DNA of 64,000 bases from Amborella trichopoda. Its lineage: Eukaryota > Streptophyta > Magnoliopsida > Amborellales > Amborellaceae. Positions within the stretch are counted from its first letter, which is position 1, and the number at the start of each line of letters is the position of its first letter. The stretch spans positions 1,886,916 to 1,950,915 of the forward strand of contig NW_006500356.1 of the NCBI RefSeq assembly GCF_000471905.2. Reading direction: 5' to 3'. Positions 1-12,315 of the stretch are shown here, piece after piece. The position numbers were made by a program, and so were the translations under genes. The notes under the pieces were generated by a model. It worked only from the letters and a program-made list of their open reading frames with translations. It made no database searches and was not told the DNA's origin.

Positions 1-1144
1 ATATGACCTAGTGTCATCTTTATATCATCACTTTTTTATATCACCTCTTGCATATCCCACAACGTCAGCCATTACTAAGTTTTGTATTGCTATATTTTTC
101 CATAGAAAGTGTTTGAAGAACGAGTTTTGGAATATTGCCTGGAAGGGATGCAAGATAATATGCATTGCATGTTGCATTATTATGCAACCCCATCTTGTAA
201 CATTTGTTGCTGTAGTTTAATTTTGAAGTCTAATTTTCAAAATCATCAATATTTTGAAGTTTAATTTTTCCCAACAAAACTATATTTGTGGCATATTGTG
301 CTGGGGATTTAGAGAGAAATTCTGAGATTAATTTGGATCCCAATTCAGTAAATTTTGCTACGACTATGACACTTTTCCTAGTATCATTAAGATGATTCCA
401 CTAGTTGCCAGCTCTTCCATGTAGAAATCCTTTGCCATATCTTATGGCATCTGAATTTGATCATCTTCTTATGTTGGCTACATATTTATGTACCAAGCAG
501 TGATCTCTTGTTTTGTTTTTGAAGGAGACCGAGTTAACTCATCAATATTTAAAGTTGGAATATCTTTTCCTATATTTCTGAGATCGTATTACTCAATAGT
601 AGCAATTCTCATCATTTTCATCTGAGAGAGTAAGAATGATTCTTCTATTTGTTCAGAATTTTGAAGAAGTGAAGGAAAGCTAGGAGGCTTGAGTTTTTTA
701 AGGCTTTTGCAGCTTCATCTTCTTTCTTTTTTTTGTGACTTTATTTATTCTTAAATATTTGCAAATGATTCTCATGGATTTGTATAATTTTTTCTTCTTC
801 CTTCATATTTTCTTTCTTTTCTTGTGCTCTCTTATCGGTGAATATTTCTCAGTTTTTCTTTGATTGATATATCCTTATTAGCATATGAGGTCCAATTAAT
901 TAAATGGTTCAACTGGCGTACCTCATCCTTTTGTACCTTTTCATAGTTGATGTTATGTACCTTCAAGATCTTCTAATTGATCTGGTGTGGCTCTTGCTTA
1001 AGGCCATTATAGGCGGCCATTCTCCTCTGATGACTAATGGCTAGCTAGATTCTTCTTTTATTGTGGTCATCATATAACTTTGAGCAATTTGAACAGCTTC
1101 CCTATTTGGTGAATTTGTGATATTTCTAGCAAGTGGGTCAATAT
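1..1144 (-). pseudogene. Pararetrovirus-like capsid (CP) fragment, left inverted copy
   Basis: Read on the minus strand, this stretch matches the plus-strand copy at about 6138-7212 along its whole length: the blocks around 61-200, 480-700 and 900-1140 are reverse complements of 7000-7135, 6545-6710 and 6138-6420. It carries frameshifts and stops and runs off the window start, so it is a dead fragment. In the plus copy the same region encodes a capsid/gag-like protein ending in a CCHC knuckle. A hAT-type insertion interrupts it at 1145, and homology resumes at about 1678-1760. Pararetrovirus identity (Caulimoviridae-like) is inferred from the companion copy; an atypical LTR-retrotransposon gag is the alternative. 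Confidence 0.5.
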
Positions 1145-1669
1145 CAGTGTTCGCAAAATCAAACCGGAACGGTTAACCAGATATGGGGCTAGAAGCAATT
1201 TAACCGGTAAACCGGTTGAGTCAACCGTTCTAACCGGGCAAGTCTCGGGAGGTCAAAAAATGGTTGAAAAAAATAAAAACGATACAAAAAAAATCTACTA
1301 AAATATGCAAAGCATAAAAAGAATGATTAAAAAAAAAAATTCAAATGAAGTTGAAAATTAATGAAAAAAATGGATTTTGAAGAATCGATTTGTGCCTAAA
1401 GGTATTTTTAAATTTTTTTGAAAAATATGGGAAAATATAAAAGTGAATATTAATGACCAAACGAATTTTTAATATTTACTATAATGTAAAGAATATTAAA
1501 AAATATATTACAATCAAATTCCTTATTTTGGGGATTTTATATACATTTTAAAAAGAAATTTAAATACTGGCCAATCATTAAAACCGCCCGAAACTGGAAT
1601 CAGCAAGGGGTTGGTTTTGATTTAACCGGGCGGTTATCGATTAGATCGCTCGATTTTTTAAAGAAATTG
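1145..1669. mobile_element. Non-autonomous hAT-type element inserted in the left pararetroviral copy
   Basis: The sequence begins CAGTGTTCGCAAAA and is rich in AACCGG/CCGGTT words near both ends. The empty site can be read from the plus-strand copy (near 6130-6140), which lacks this block. The flanks are GTCAATAT (1137-1144) and GGCAGTAT (1670-1677), 6 of 8 identical, as expected for an old 8-bp hAT target duplication. The right terminus has diverged from the left. There is no transposase coding. Confidence 0.6.
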
Positions 1670-1759
1670 GGCAGTATTTACCATTTGGAAAAATAGGGGG
1701 TAAATCATTTTTCTAGCTTGTCTAAAAATGATTTTTATTCTCTTTCCATTTTCAAACCG

Positions 1760-3440
1760 AAGCTCTTCCTCAAGTAGAGTAGACTCAATGACCTCCTCAT
1801 GATCAACATCTTCATCCACTCTCTCATAGGGACTTTTTAACACATATTTTGGAGTATTTTCTGCAGTTATCAATTCCACCCCAACCGCATCACTACTGCT
1901 GTGATTTTCTTTTTATGTACCCTTCTGAATGTGCTTTAATATGGCTGACTCATCAAACTTAACATCACAACTGATAATAAACTTAGGCGACTTAGGATCT
2001 GAGCACTACATCCTATAACACTTAACCTCATTTGCATAACCAAGGAAAATACACTTATTGATCTTGGACTCAACATATCATCCTTCACATGAATATAAGC
2101 AGGACGACAAAAAATTCTTAAATGAGAATAAACAAGAAGTTTACCGGACCATACATCTTGTTGTGTTATATAATCGATTGTTGTAGATGGTGACCTGTTG
2201 ACGAGGTAACACGTAGTATTGGCCGCCTCTGCCCAAAAGTCCTCTGACAAACTAGCGTTACTTGATATGTTGCAGGCCTTCTCTAGAAGTGTCATGTTCA
2301 TGCGCTCAACAACTCCATTATGTTACGGTGTCATCAGAGTGAACAATTATTTCGCTCTTGCAAAAATTCACAAACTCCGTTGAAGTGTATTTTCCACCAT
2401 TATCAGTCCTCAAGCACTTGATCTTCTTCCCAATCTGTCCTTTAACCATAGCTTTCCAATGTTTAAATGTATTAAATACATTTGCATTTTCTTCAATGTG
2501 TAATCTACACCTTCATTGAAAAATCATCTATGAAGGAAACAGAGTATAGAGATCCACCTATTTAGACAACCGATACAATGTCCCATACATCTGAATCAAT
2601 ATAGTAAAAAACACCTTTTGTGGTATGTTCTGACGTGCAAAACTTCACCCTACACTGCTTACCATAGGCACAGTGCTCACAAAAGTCCAACTTGCACTTC
2701 TTCACGTCATTGATCAATTGACATTTGCTAACTTATGTCAAAGCTCTCTCACCCATGTGGCCCAATCGCCTATGCCACAATTGAGTCAATTCAGAATCAT
2801 CATCATTAGATATGGGAGCCGCTGCTTTATTTGTGATAGTATTCCCAAGCAACACATTTAAATTCGATTTGATCTACTTGCCTTTTATAACAACTAGAGC
2901 ACCCTTAAGAATCTTCAGAACTCCACATTCTCCAACAAATTTACAGCCATTGAAGTCTAACATACCCAAAGAAATAAGATTATTCTTCAAATCTGGAATA
3001 TGTCTAACATCAGTCAAGTTTCTGACAACTCCATCATACATCTTGATAGTAATTGTCCCAACACCAATGGTCTTACAAGCTGCATCGTTCCCTATCAAAA
3101 GTGATTCATCATCAATGCTCTTGTATGTGGTAAACCAATCTCGATACGGGCACATATGATAGGAACATCTTGAATTAAGAACTGATGAGTCTTAGAGTTG
3201 TCACAATTTATCGAGACCGACAACACATTATATGTTTCACTTACTGATCTTCCATCAACTATGTTGGCTGCTTCAAACTCTCATATTTCTTTCTCTTTGA
3301 GTTTCTAACATTCTTTTATTATATGCTTATTTTCCTTATAATAATTGCAACAAATATTACCTTTTATTGATCTTGATTTGGATTTGAACCTACCCTGTCC
3401 TTTCTATCTTTTTTCACTTCTTTCAACAGATCTCCCTCTA
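1760..3440 (-). mobile_element. Ty1/copia retrotransposon remnant (gag end, protease region, integrase)
   Basis: Minus-strand pieces lie in the correct copia order. A degenerate zinc-knuckle stretch is near 3320-3360. The region before the integrase (2874-3155) contains NDAACKTIGVGTI, DVRHIPDLKNNLISLG and GCKFVGECGVLK. The integrase zinc-binding segment lies near 2640-2790 (LGHMGERAL, then CEHCAYGKQC). The integrase core end (1936-2301) reads LLEKACNISSNASLSEDFWAEAANTTCYLVNRSP. RT and RNase H are absent and no LTRs are visible, so this is a truncated copy. Several stops and frameshifts break it. It sits inside the left pararetroviral copy, so it arrived later. The junction near 1760 is approximate. 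Confidence 0.8.
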
Positions 3441-3454
3441 GCCATTAAACCATC

Positions 3455-3760
3455 TACATGTGGTTGAGCATCTACCTCGCCCGGGCTCCCTCGAGAACCT
3501 GGGTTCAATTGACCCCGTCTCGAACAATCGCTTTGACCCCATGAGCACGTGTGCGGCTCATGTGTCATGTGCTGATATGTATGCCCAACTATGATAGGAT
3601 TTTAAAGCGATGAAGAGATGGACTCGAGCACCTACCTCACTGTGGTTTGAGTTCATGGGATAAGTCCGGGCTATTGCCTTCTTAAATCAATGAACGAAAG
3701 CCCTCCGGCTGTCCAGCAATTCAGTTTGAATTCGGCCCCTTCTCTAAATTCAATACCTCA
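3455..3760 (+). repeat. Possible tRNA-derived SINE fragment
   Basis: TGGTTGAGCA (3461-3470) resembles a pol III A-box region, and GGGTTCAATTGACCC (3501-3515), about 40 bp later, resembles a B box. GC content is higher than the surroundings. No cloverleaf or tail was confirmed, so this is a weak call. Confidence 0.25.
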
Positions 3761-3984
3761 CCTCAACTCTTTACTGAAAAGCTGCTAATAAAATCCAAAT
3801 GTAATGTACTCCTCTTTTATGTATTTTATAGGTTAATGGTTCTAGTTTTGGGATAAAGTGGTAGGACAAGAATAAGAGGAGATTGATAAGAAATTGGTTA
3901 AGAGATGACAAGAAGAAGAAGAAGAAGAAGAAACAAAAAAAAAAAGAAGTAAAAGAAGCAAGGGATGAACCAAAGAAAATTGGG

Positions 3985-4211
3985 TAGTCTCCCTGGTGTA
4001 ACCTTTTGATATAGACTAATTTATAGTATACATCATTTCTTTCAAAATTCATAAATGTTTTTCCCCATTGAACAATTTCATCTATTAGAAAGGGAGTACT
4101 ATCCCATTTGATTTTTCCAAGAGTTGCATCATCAAAATCTTCTTCCTTAAGAGAATTATCTAGTTGTAGATCTCTAAAGGAATATTTATTTACTCTTTTA
4201 TGAGCAGACAT
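3985..4211 (-). pseudogene. Pararetrovirus-like N-terminal reading frame, left inverted copy
   Basis: The minus-strand frame opens with an ATG at 4211 and carries the block DEIVQWGKTFMNFERNDVYY. The plus-strand copy has the matching block DKIVQWGKIFLDFERKDVYY near 4690-4750, so the two are inverted paralogues. The frame loses homology near 3985, where a GAA-rich insertion begins. I cannot assign a function to this N-terminal part; it precedes the movement-protein-like segment in the other copy. Confidence 0.45.
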
Positions 4212-4328
4212 AGAGATAGTGAATTTGTTTGGTTTCTTAATTCATCATTTGCTCCCACTTTTTTTTGCTTTACCCTCTATTCTCTCTTTAACTTCCTTTC
4301 TCTACCCCTCTAACCCTTTACCTCTTTC

Positions 4329-4340
4329 TGGTATCAGAGC
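4329..4340 (+). promoter_or_regulatory. tRNA-iMet primer-binding site of the right-hand element
   Basis: TGGTATCAGAGC is the standard complement of the plant initiator tRNA-Met 3' end, used by copia elements and by Caulimoviridae. It lies about 150-300 bp before the first coding homology of the plus-strand copy, the expected place for a reverse-transcription start. The mirror site is not seen beside the minus-strand copy. Confidence 0.65.
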
Positions 4341-4449
4341 GCATAGGTTTAATCCTTTGGTTCCCTCTTTCTTGTAGTGAAGTGGGGTAGAGCAAAACGT
4401 TTTTCTAAATATGGCAATATATATGTTTGACATTGAGCTAATTACTCGA

Positions 4450-7400
4450 TATGATTTATATGATCAAAGTAAGCCAAATAAATTCACTATTTTTGTATCT
4501 ATTCATAAATGAGGAAATCACTATTCCGTTAGAGATCTATAACTACATAGTTCTCTTAAGGAAGAAGATTTTCATAATGGAACTCTTAGAAAAATCAAAT
4601 GGGAGGGTGCTAAAAATCTGTATAATCATTAGGTTTCTACAAATGAACAAAAAAGGGATAAGGTGAGTAAGGAGTTTATAAATCCCTTTCCAATAGATAA
4701 AATTGTTCAGTGGGGAAAAATATTTTTGGACTTTGAAAGAAAGGATGTATACTATAAATCAATATATATTGAGGAATGACACTTTGCAAAGTGGTATTGC
4801 CTAATTTTCAAAACCATTTGCAAAAAATTACCCCCTGAAGATATGAATGAAGACTGCCAAAAAATCATCATTAAAAAGAAAATTTGATGATGTGGCCTCG
4901 TCCTCACCATTAAAAGGGCTTCATGACTGCCAAAAAATCATCATTAAAAAGAAAATTTGATGATGTGGCCTCGTCCTCACCATTAAAAGGGCTTCATGCT
5001 CAAAAACATATCTCAGGTACCCTCGAGGGTTTGAGAACTATACACAAATGATGGAAGAAAAAAGTAAGTTGCCTGAGGAAGATTTTGATGATACTGTCTT
5101 TCTTTCAAGAACCAGATGAAGAATCATTTGTTGCTCAATGGATAAATGTCCTAATAGAAGAATAAGATTTTGGACACAATGAGCCTCCCAAATTCTCAGA
5201 TCATGCTATCCCCCAAATAAAGATATTAAGAACAAGACATTTTTCAGCTAATTCATCAAAAACTCAGACAATGACCTTGCAAAATCCAAAATTCTTAATC
5301 AGGTCGAGTTTGTGTTTCTTTACATTCATTTGTTTTAGAAAAGACGGTGTCTTGGATAGTCAAGGTAATGTTAGTTTCCTTGAAGTCAACAAAAAAGATT
5401 TGGATGACCTTTCTCTATTTGAGTCTAGATTTTCTAGGTCAGTTCGTCAGTCAGAAGTAAATCTCCATGTAAAAAGAATATTCTTAATATTTTTACATTT
5501 TTTTTGAAAAATTAGATATTGAAATGTGGAAAAATAAGAAGTATCAATCTGTTTATATTGGACAAATAGATATTCTTGTTCATCTGCATTTCAATTATGA
5601 TTTCGGAGCAGATTATTTAGTTTCTCTTTTGGATATCAGACTTTTGGAATGAGAATAAGCTTCAGTACGTATATTTAAAGGATGTTTCGACAAAGATAAT
5701 ATTTGCACAATTTTTTTGAACTTCTCTTTGAGCCTTAATGATGAGTTTATTACTAAAGCATTTAGTCTGTATAGAAGTCAAAGGAGTATATTTATTATTA
5801 GGGTTGGTACCTGCTACTATAGTATCCAGATGTATTTTTAATTTAACAATTTCAACCATTATATGTTCAAAATTAGATTATGGTGTTAAATTGTCAAACA
5901 TTTCAAATTTTATGTCTGAAGTTGGTCCTTGTGTAGATTTTGAAAGTTTCATAACGTGTTTCCTTGCAATTTCTGAATACTTAAGAGTCTCATAAATTTC
6001 AAAAGAAAAGGCCAGATTTCAAACTTTTTCCAAAAAGTCACTTGTGAAATACTCCACCATTACTCTTAAACCCGTAAATAAATCTCTTCATCGAATAAGC
6101 CAGAAAACTGATTTGTCCTCTGTTCTCTCAATGGTAAATATTGACCCACCTACCAGATAAATCACAGATTCACCAAACAGGGAAGTTACTCAAATTGTTG
6201 AAAGCTATTTGGTGATCATTGGAGGAGATTTGCCCCCTAAATTGGCTTATGCTATCGCCACTCCAGAGCACTTAAAAGATCCTGAAGGTCCTGAATCAAG
6301 GGCAGATGCTAGCTATCTCCTGGTTCATAACATCAACTCTGAAAAGGTACAAAAGGATGAGGTACGCTAGTTGTACTATTTAATTCATTGGACCTTATAT
6401 ATTGAAAAGCATACATCAGCCATAGAATCTCAAATTCAAGAAATAAAGAAAAATTTAGAAATATTGGTTGATAAGAGAACACAAGGAAAGAAATAAAAGA
6501 AGAAGAAAAAAGATGAAACTGCAAAAGCCTTCAAATTCAAGCTTCTTAGCTTTCCTTTACTCGTCAAAATTCTAAACAAATGGAATAATCATTCTTCTCC
6601 TCTCAGATGAAAATGATGAGAATTGCTACTATTGAGCAATACGGTCTCAAAAATAAAAGAGAAGATATTTCGATGTTAAATATTAATGAGTTATCTCATT
6701 CTCCTTCAAAAACAAAACAAGAGATCTTTGCTTGGATGCATAAAATATATGTAGCCAGCATAAGGAGATGGCCAAATTTAGATGCCATGGGATTTGTGCA
6801 GGGAAGAGCTGGCTATTGGTGGAATTATCTTGATGAAGCTAGACAAAATGCCATTGTTGTAGCAGGATTTTCTGAATTGGGATCCAAATTTGTCTTGGAA
6901 TTTTTCTCAGAATCCTCAATAAAGTATGTTACTGATAGAGTTTTGTTGGGAAAAAGAAAACTTCAAAATATTGATGATTTCAAGGAATATTAAAAAAGCT
7001 ACAGTAATGAATGTTACAGGTTGGGGCTGCATAATAGTGCAATATGCAATGCATATTGTCTTGCATCCCTTCTAGGTAATATTCCAAAACTCGTTCTTGA
7101 AACACTTTTTATGAAAATATAGCATTACAAAACTTGGTAATCGCTGATGTTGTGGGATATGCAAGAGCTGAAATAAAAAAGGTATGTTATAAGGATGACA
7201 TTAGGTTATATATAAAAGGAGGATCCAACGTATGTAACACCATAGAAGGAGCGGAAGAGTATAACATCTCCAAATTCAGAAAAATCCATAAAATAAGAAA
7301 TTTCAACTTTACAAGTTTTACACAAGAAACAAGGGGATAAAGCCAGAGGACCTTGCTTTGCTTGTCGTTAAGAAGGACATCTTGTAGCACAATGCCCATA

Positions 7401-7560
7401 GAAAGCTCCAAAACATATTAGAGCACTGTTTGCATAACCAAAAATTCAAGAAGATTTGTCTATGATAGAAAAAAAGAAACAACTCGAAGAAGTATTTCAA
7501 GATGAGAATGCTTTTTTCATAGCGAAAATTGTCACGCTGCAACCATAACACGTGGTTTTC
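4450..7560 (+). pseudogene. Endogenous pararetrovirus-like fragment, right copy (movement-protein-like then capsid-like)
   Basis: Order on the plus strand: an N-terminal block (4510-4790), a segment near 5540-5640 that resembles the 30K movement-protein core (an IG motif followed by LLDIR), and a capsid/gag-like frame (6607-7480). The last begins with a 128-residue open stretch and ends in a CX2CX4HX4C knuckle at 7354-7395, interrupted by a TAA. Movement protein before capsid with a tRNA-Met primer site upstream fits a Caulimoviridae polyprotein. No protease, RT or RNase H follows, so the copy is deleted as well as riddled with stops and shifts. The frame is clearly inactive. The alternative is a divergent LTR-element gag; a profile search would decide. 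Confidence 0.5.
4852..4997 (+). repeat. Perfect 73-bp tandem duplication
   Basis: Two adjoining copies (4852-4924 and 4925-4997) beginning GACTGCCAAAAAATC appear identical, whereas the surrounding element is heavily decayed. The duplication must be recent or an assembly artefact. Confidence 0.95.
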
Positions 7561-7620
7561 TTAAGTGGTATTACTTTAAGAAGAGTGGATTCATTATCTA
7601 TGAATGGTTTTGTTCTTTAA

Positions 7621-7870
7621 ACAATGAATGCACTATTTGCTTTTTGAGTATGAGTGATGAGTGGATGTACTAATATACTTTATGATTTTATTTGCTTTTT
7701 AAGTGGAGGTAAAAATGAGTGACAAGTGGATGTACTAGTATACTGTATGGTTTTACTTTTTAGGGTGGTAAACCACTATGTGGTATTCTGGGTTACGTTT
7801 TACTATAAATATGTACTCTCTTTGCTTAAAATAAAGCTGAATTTCCATACCAAAAAGTGGCACCTTCTCT
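7621..7870 (+). promoter_or_regulatory. Promoter/poly(A)-like tract after the right pararetroviral copy
   Basis: A roughly 65-bp imperfect repeat (near 7648-7712 and 7717-7770, each with GTGGATGTACTA) is followed by CTATAAATAT (about 7803) and AATAAA (about 7831). This resembles a pararetroviral or LTR transcription-control region. If so, the enzyme-coding part between 7560 and here has been deleted. This is inference only. Confidence 0.3.
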
Positions 7871-9683
7871 GAGTTTATCCTTGTGCTTTTCAATGCAGAG
7901 GTTGGTGGATATATCTACTTTTGCTTGAGTTTACAGTTAGATTTAAGCATTAGTTTGTAAATTGTATAGGCCTTCTTGGTCACACGGATAAGCATGGAAG
8001 GGTGCCGCCTTATCAAGGATGGAGGCAGACCTTCTTTTTGAAGGTTCACCTCTATCTTGGATGTTTCCTAGTTGTTGGCTTGAGCCCCTCTAATGCTGTA
8101 GTGTTAAATTGCTCATAATTGTCTGTGCTATTGCCTGTGGCACTAATATGCATGGACAATTTGGTTCACATAATATACTTTAAGCGTGTTTTTCCACGTT
8201 CGTGTTTTAGTATTGATTAATGAAAACCTTATTCAACAGTTTCATAACAATTCATAAGTACTAAAACTCTAGTCTTGATGGCATTAACCTCGTTGAACAA
8301 TTTTGCTTACTTTTTGAGCCTTTCAAAATGTAAGGGGAAAAGTATAGATGAGTATGACAAAAAAAGGTAGTTCTTATTGACAACTTGGTCCCTATCTACA
8401 ATTGGGGAATTAGTCTGATTCTAGTTGACTTGGGCTTCTAACGAGATGAACATGCATGCTTATGTTACGGAGCCTCTATGGACATGGACTCATTAGGCTT
8501 GCATGAAATTTTTGAGCTCTAGAAGAGCTGTTTGCAAGATATCGGCAAAGGAAATATGATCCTTTTAGAATGATAGAAACATGTAATGATAAAAAAATTT
8601 AAAAAATGTGGAACCATTAGTTGCCTTTTGCAAAACCAGAACCAATAGGTGGTTCTAGACTCTGAATCTGCATGCTATCGACATCCCCTCTCCTCCTATA
8701 ATGCGGTTCCAAAACCTAACAGGCAATCCATATATCCCTAGATCCTCCATTCCATTCTCTGCCCAGCTCCAACTATTGGTGGGGAGGGATACTTATTTAG
8801 GTGAAATTGTGGGACAATAAAATTAGCAAGAAACAAGCCAAACACATACAATTTTGGCCCTATGGGTTTCTCCTACCTAGGTCTCATGCCTTACGCTTCT
8901 TTTACAAGACAAAGTCTTTCTTTTTTTAAAGAGGAGTACATGAATGGCTCTCCAGCCCATCCATGCCTTTAGTTATATTGAAAACTTATTGTTTTGGACA
9001 ATATTTTGTCCATACTATTAACTTTGGATCAAAAGGTCCTAATTTAAGTATAACTTGAAACTAAATTCCCTAACTTTAATTAAAATATCTAAAAAGTCCC
9101 TAACTGTTTCAGCAATGAAATAAATAAATAAAAACATCTAAAATATCCTAAGAAAACTAAAAAGAAACACCCAAACTATATCTTGCTCGTCGTGGAACCC
9201 TCTTAATGTTTCATCCTCCAAATAGGAGCAAAAATTAGGAGGAATATTTCGCTCCCATAGAAGATACTCGTGACTACTTATGCTCTGATCTCCATCAGAT
9301 ACATGTTCATGACCCACGGAGTGATGGAATCGAACAAAGTTGGTTGTTGTATTGTATTGTTATTAATTTTGACATTTGATTTGCTTCATATATTAGTGGT
9401 TTAAATCAGGTTCTCTCATGCTACAATATATCCTTGCCGATAATTTTTATCTAGCATGATGGATGTGACTTTTATGTTATTCTTGTTGAGATGTGAAGTG
9501 ATCATGTTGACACCCGGGGATATTAAAAAAATATGTATAGAGTGCAACAATATTGTTTGAACCTAAGACGTGTCATGTAAGTTCGTGTGGTCCACTTCTG
9601 CACCAACTACATCTAAGTGGTAACAAATATTAATTATTTGTTATGTACATCAAAAGTATATCAATTTATTGTACATAATAATT
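7871..9683. other. Intergenic stretch without recognised genes
   Basis: AT-rich sequence with no reading frame resembling a known protein and no clear terminal repeats. Confidence 0.6.
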
Positions 9684-9830
9684 CTAGTGAGAAAAGATAT
9701 GGGGACTTATGGCCTCACTGAGGGTATGACCCTTGATAGAGCATAATGGCAGATCAAGATATTTGTGTAGCCGATCCCAAATAATTAGGAAAAAGCTCTG
9801 ATGATGACGATGATGAATTATACGAAACTG
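9684..9830 (+). mobile_element. 3' end of an RTE-type LINE
   Basis: The plus-strand translation contains LTEGMTLDRA followed by an ADP-like remnant and a (GAT)n-rich tail (TGATGATGACGATGATGA). This is the typical carboxy end and microsatellite tail of plant RTE LINEs. It is severely 5'-truncated. The longer RTE fragment at 37.2-38.1 kb ends in the same style. Confidence 0.65.
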
Positions 9831-11208
9831 CGGATGCATTTTATGCCAAAGTACGAGACACTTAGACATGCATTAGATTCGGACACCCTTGCCTGTGTCT
9901 AGGCAACATAGGAGAGACTGCATGATCCATGTCTCATTTGCATTTTATGTCAAACATCCTTTCCTATCAGATCCAGTTGGACCAACTTTATTACTGTTGT
10001 TAATGCACGTTGTTTTATCTGCTACTCTTGTTTTGCATCGATCTATGGGAAATTTATTTGATTTATTCAAATACCGATAGGAGATAAACTGTGGAACATT
10101 CTACTCCTATCTTTTGATTTAATTTCACCCATCAAAAAACACAAGATCATGAGTTGGAATAGTTTCAAGTGAGCAAAATGTTAAATAGTTCATTTCTTAG
10201 GGGTATCTTGTTAAATTTCCCTTGATTTATTTGATTGTAAAAAAGTATAGTTGAATTAGCATACTTTTCGATTTATCGTCCATTCACATGCTCCGCCTTG
10301 AAATAATAAGAAACTTCTGCTTTTTGATCTAGTATGCATTGAACCTCACTAGGCGTTAATAAATACTATGCTACACTTGAAGGAAAAGATTAATATTATT
10401 GATTAAAAGATGCCTACCCTTTTGATTTGTCACCACTTGTTTGAGGCTTGGTTTGGGGAGTAGGTTAGTTGTCAAATTGGCTATGAGAGTAGACTCAAGT
10501 TTTGTCTGATATGAGGTGTAAGTCCCTTTCTTCCGCTCTGGTATTCCATATGTGCCGATGATATAATTGAGGAGTTTGATGCATAACAATATGGTTTTTG
10601 TCTGGGTGCCTTATTTGTTATTATTTGTCTGAGGAACCAGGCTACTTCAGTGCCTGGCTTTCAGGAGGGGTCTTAAGCACCTGGAGTTCGAGTACTTGTC
10701 TTGGAGTATTTTGAGATCTGCGTTTGTTTCGTTAATCAGGACCCCAAGAGGGTGTTATCGAGTTAGATAGTTTTGGAAGGCTTCTAGTTAGGTCTTTTTC
10801 CAGAGCTGTACGAAGGAATCATCTGGAGAAATGTCTCGCTAGTGCATGGTTGTCCTGGTCTGCCCAGCGTGAAAACTTCAGCATGCTTGTGGCCTACATA
10901 ATTACTCCAAAGGTTATGATGAGCCCGTTGAATTTCAATTCCCTAAATGCGTAACATTTTTCATGTTCTTTGGCATTGATTCCCTTACATTTGTCTGCTG
11001 CATCTGGATATCAGGGAGATCGTACACCATTCCTAATTTACAGACTTCCTATGAGGTTAATTTACTGAGCTATGCATGGCGTTCAAAATAAATTAAGATT
11101 TCTTGTTTATCAGTATCTTGCCAGCTGAATTGTTGAAAAGAAAAATGGCTGAGACATTTTCTATTAACTAGAAAGAGGGAAAGGTCCTAGCGAGGCAGCT
11201 CAGGCTTA
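9831..11208. other. Intergenic stretch without recognised genes
   Basis: I searched for the missing first exon of the SR gene (an RNP2 segment of the LLVRNI type) and saw none. A short segment at about 10145-10190 recurs near 26112-26155 (CATGAGTTGGAATAG), so part of it is dispersed repeat. Confidence 0.5.
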
Positions 11209-11575
11209 ATAAATTACAAGGGAGAAGTTTCTTCTGTTTGCTTTGTTTGGCTTCTGCAACACAGGCTTTGTTTCTGCAGTCTGTCCTCTTTGGACATCTG
11301 ATGCAGTTTACCTTGTATTTGTGCTTTTCTGCTTGTGACATTTGAATGAGGATATGCAGTCTGCTCCATCAGCTATTCGTTGGCACTACACTATAAATTG
11401 CAAGGGAGAAGTTTCTTTGCTTTGCTTTGTTTGGCTTCTGCAACACGGGCTTTGTTTCTGCAGTCTTTCCTCTTTGGACATCTGATGCAGTTTACCTTGT
11501 ATTTGTGCTTTCTGCTTGCGACATTTGAATGAGGATATGCAGTCTGCTCCATCAGCTATTTGTTGGCACTACACT
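11209..11575 (+). repeat. 184-bp tandem duplication
   Basis: Units at 11209-11392 and 11393-11575 both begin ATAAATT(A/G)CAAGGGAGAAG and end near GTTGGCACTACAC. They differ by only a few substitutions. Confidence 0.9.
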
Positions 11576-12034
11576 ACACTAGTTTATAAAGGTGAACAGC
11601 TTAGTGCTCTCACCTGTTGATCACTTTGCTTGAGTTCCCCTTTTGTCAAGCCATAAAGACTTGCTAGTGCATATTGCTTCAGTACCAAATCAGTAGCTAC
11701 ATCCCAGTTATCTAATCTATGATCACTCTTTACATGTTGTAGTTCAGTCTACTATGCCAGTAAAAATGATTATTTGTTCAATTTTAGCATGACACTTCTG
11801 AGTACATTGCCTACCCGTTGTGCTTAGCTAGTATTTAGAATACTTTACTCGTCAATTCATTTAGATGGTATGGCAGCATGTTTCATTCAGTAAATGTCTC
11901 GTGGCATGGGCATTTGATTATTTAAGAAATTGTGGAGGTAAATTGACCATGTGCATGTAAGATTTTTTTTTTTTTTTTTTGGGGCCTTTGTAGGAAAAGC
12001 ATATATTTTGGCCTTTGAAAATCTATTGAGAGGT

Positions 12035-12290
12035 GCAACTTGGAAGCATGTGCAAAAAGCAGGCTGTGGCACTGACGAAAGCAACATGCAACTTTATGTG
12101 AGGGGACATTTAGTATGTGTGCTGTATTACTTAATGTAACATGGGGGAAGAGATTGAAAAAAGCGGGGCAACTTGGAAGCATGTGCAAAAAGCAGGCTGT
12201 GGTACTAACGAAAATGACGTGCAACTTTATGTGAGGGGACATTTAGTATGTGTGCTGTATTACTTGATGCATCATGGGGGAAGAGTAAGA
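12035..12290 (+). repeat. 133-bp tandem duplication
   Basis: Units begin GCAACTTGGAAGCATGTGC at 12035 and 12168 and share ATGGGGGAAGAG at their ends. They are about 93-95% alike by eye. Confidence 0.9.
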
Positions 12291-12315
12291 ATAAGAGATT
12301 TAGTCCTACGTTATT

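Noticed and set aside
3460..3530. tRNA gene
   Set aside because: Only box-like words are present; no acceptor stem or cloverleaf could be paired. The same holds for 22700-22785, 26936-26995 and 40255-40350.
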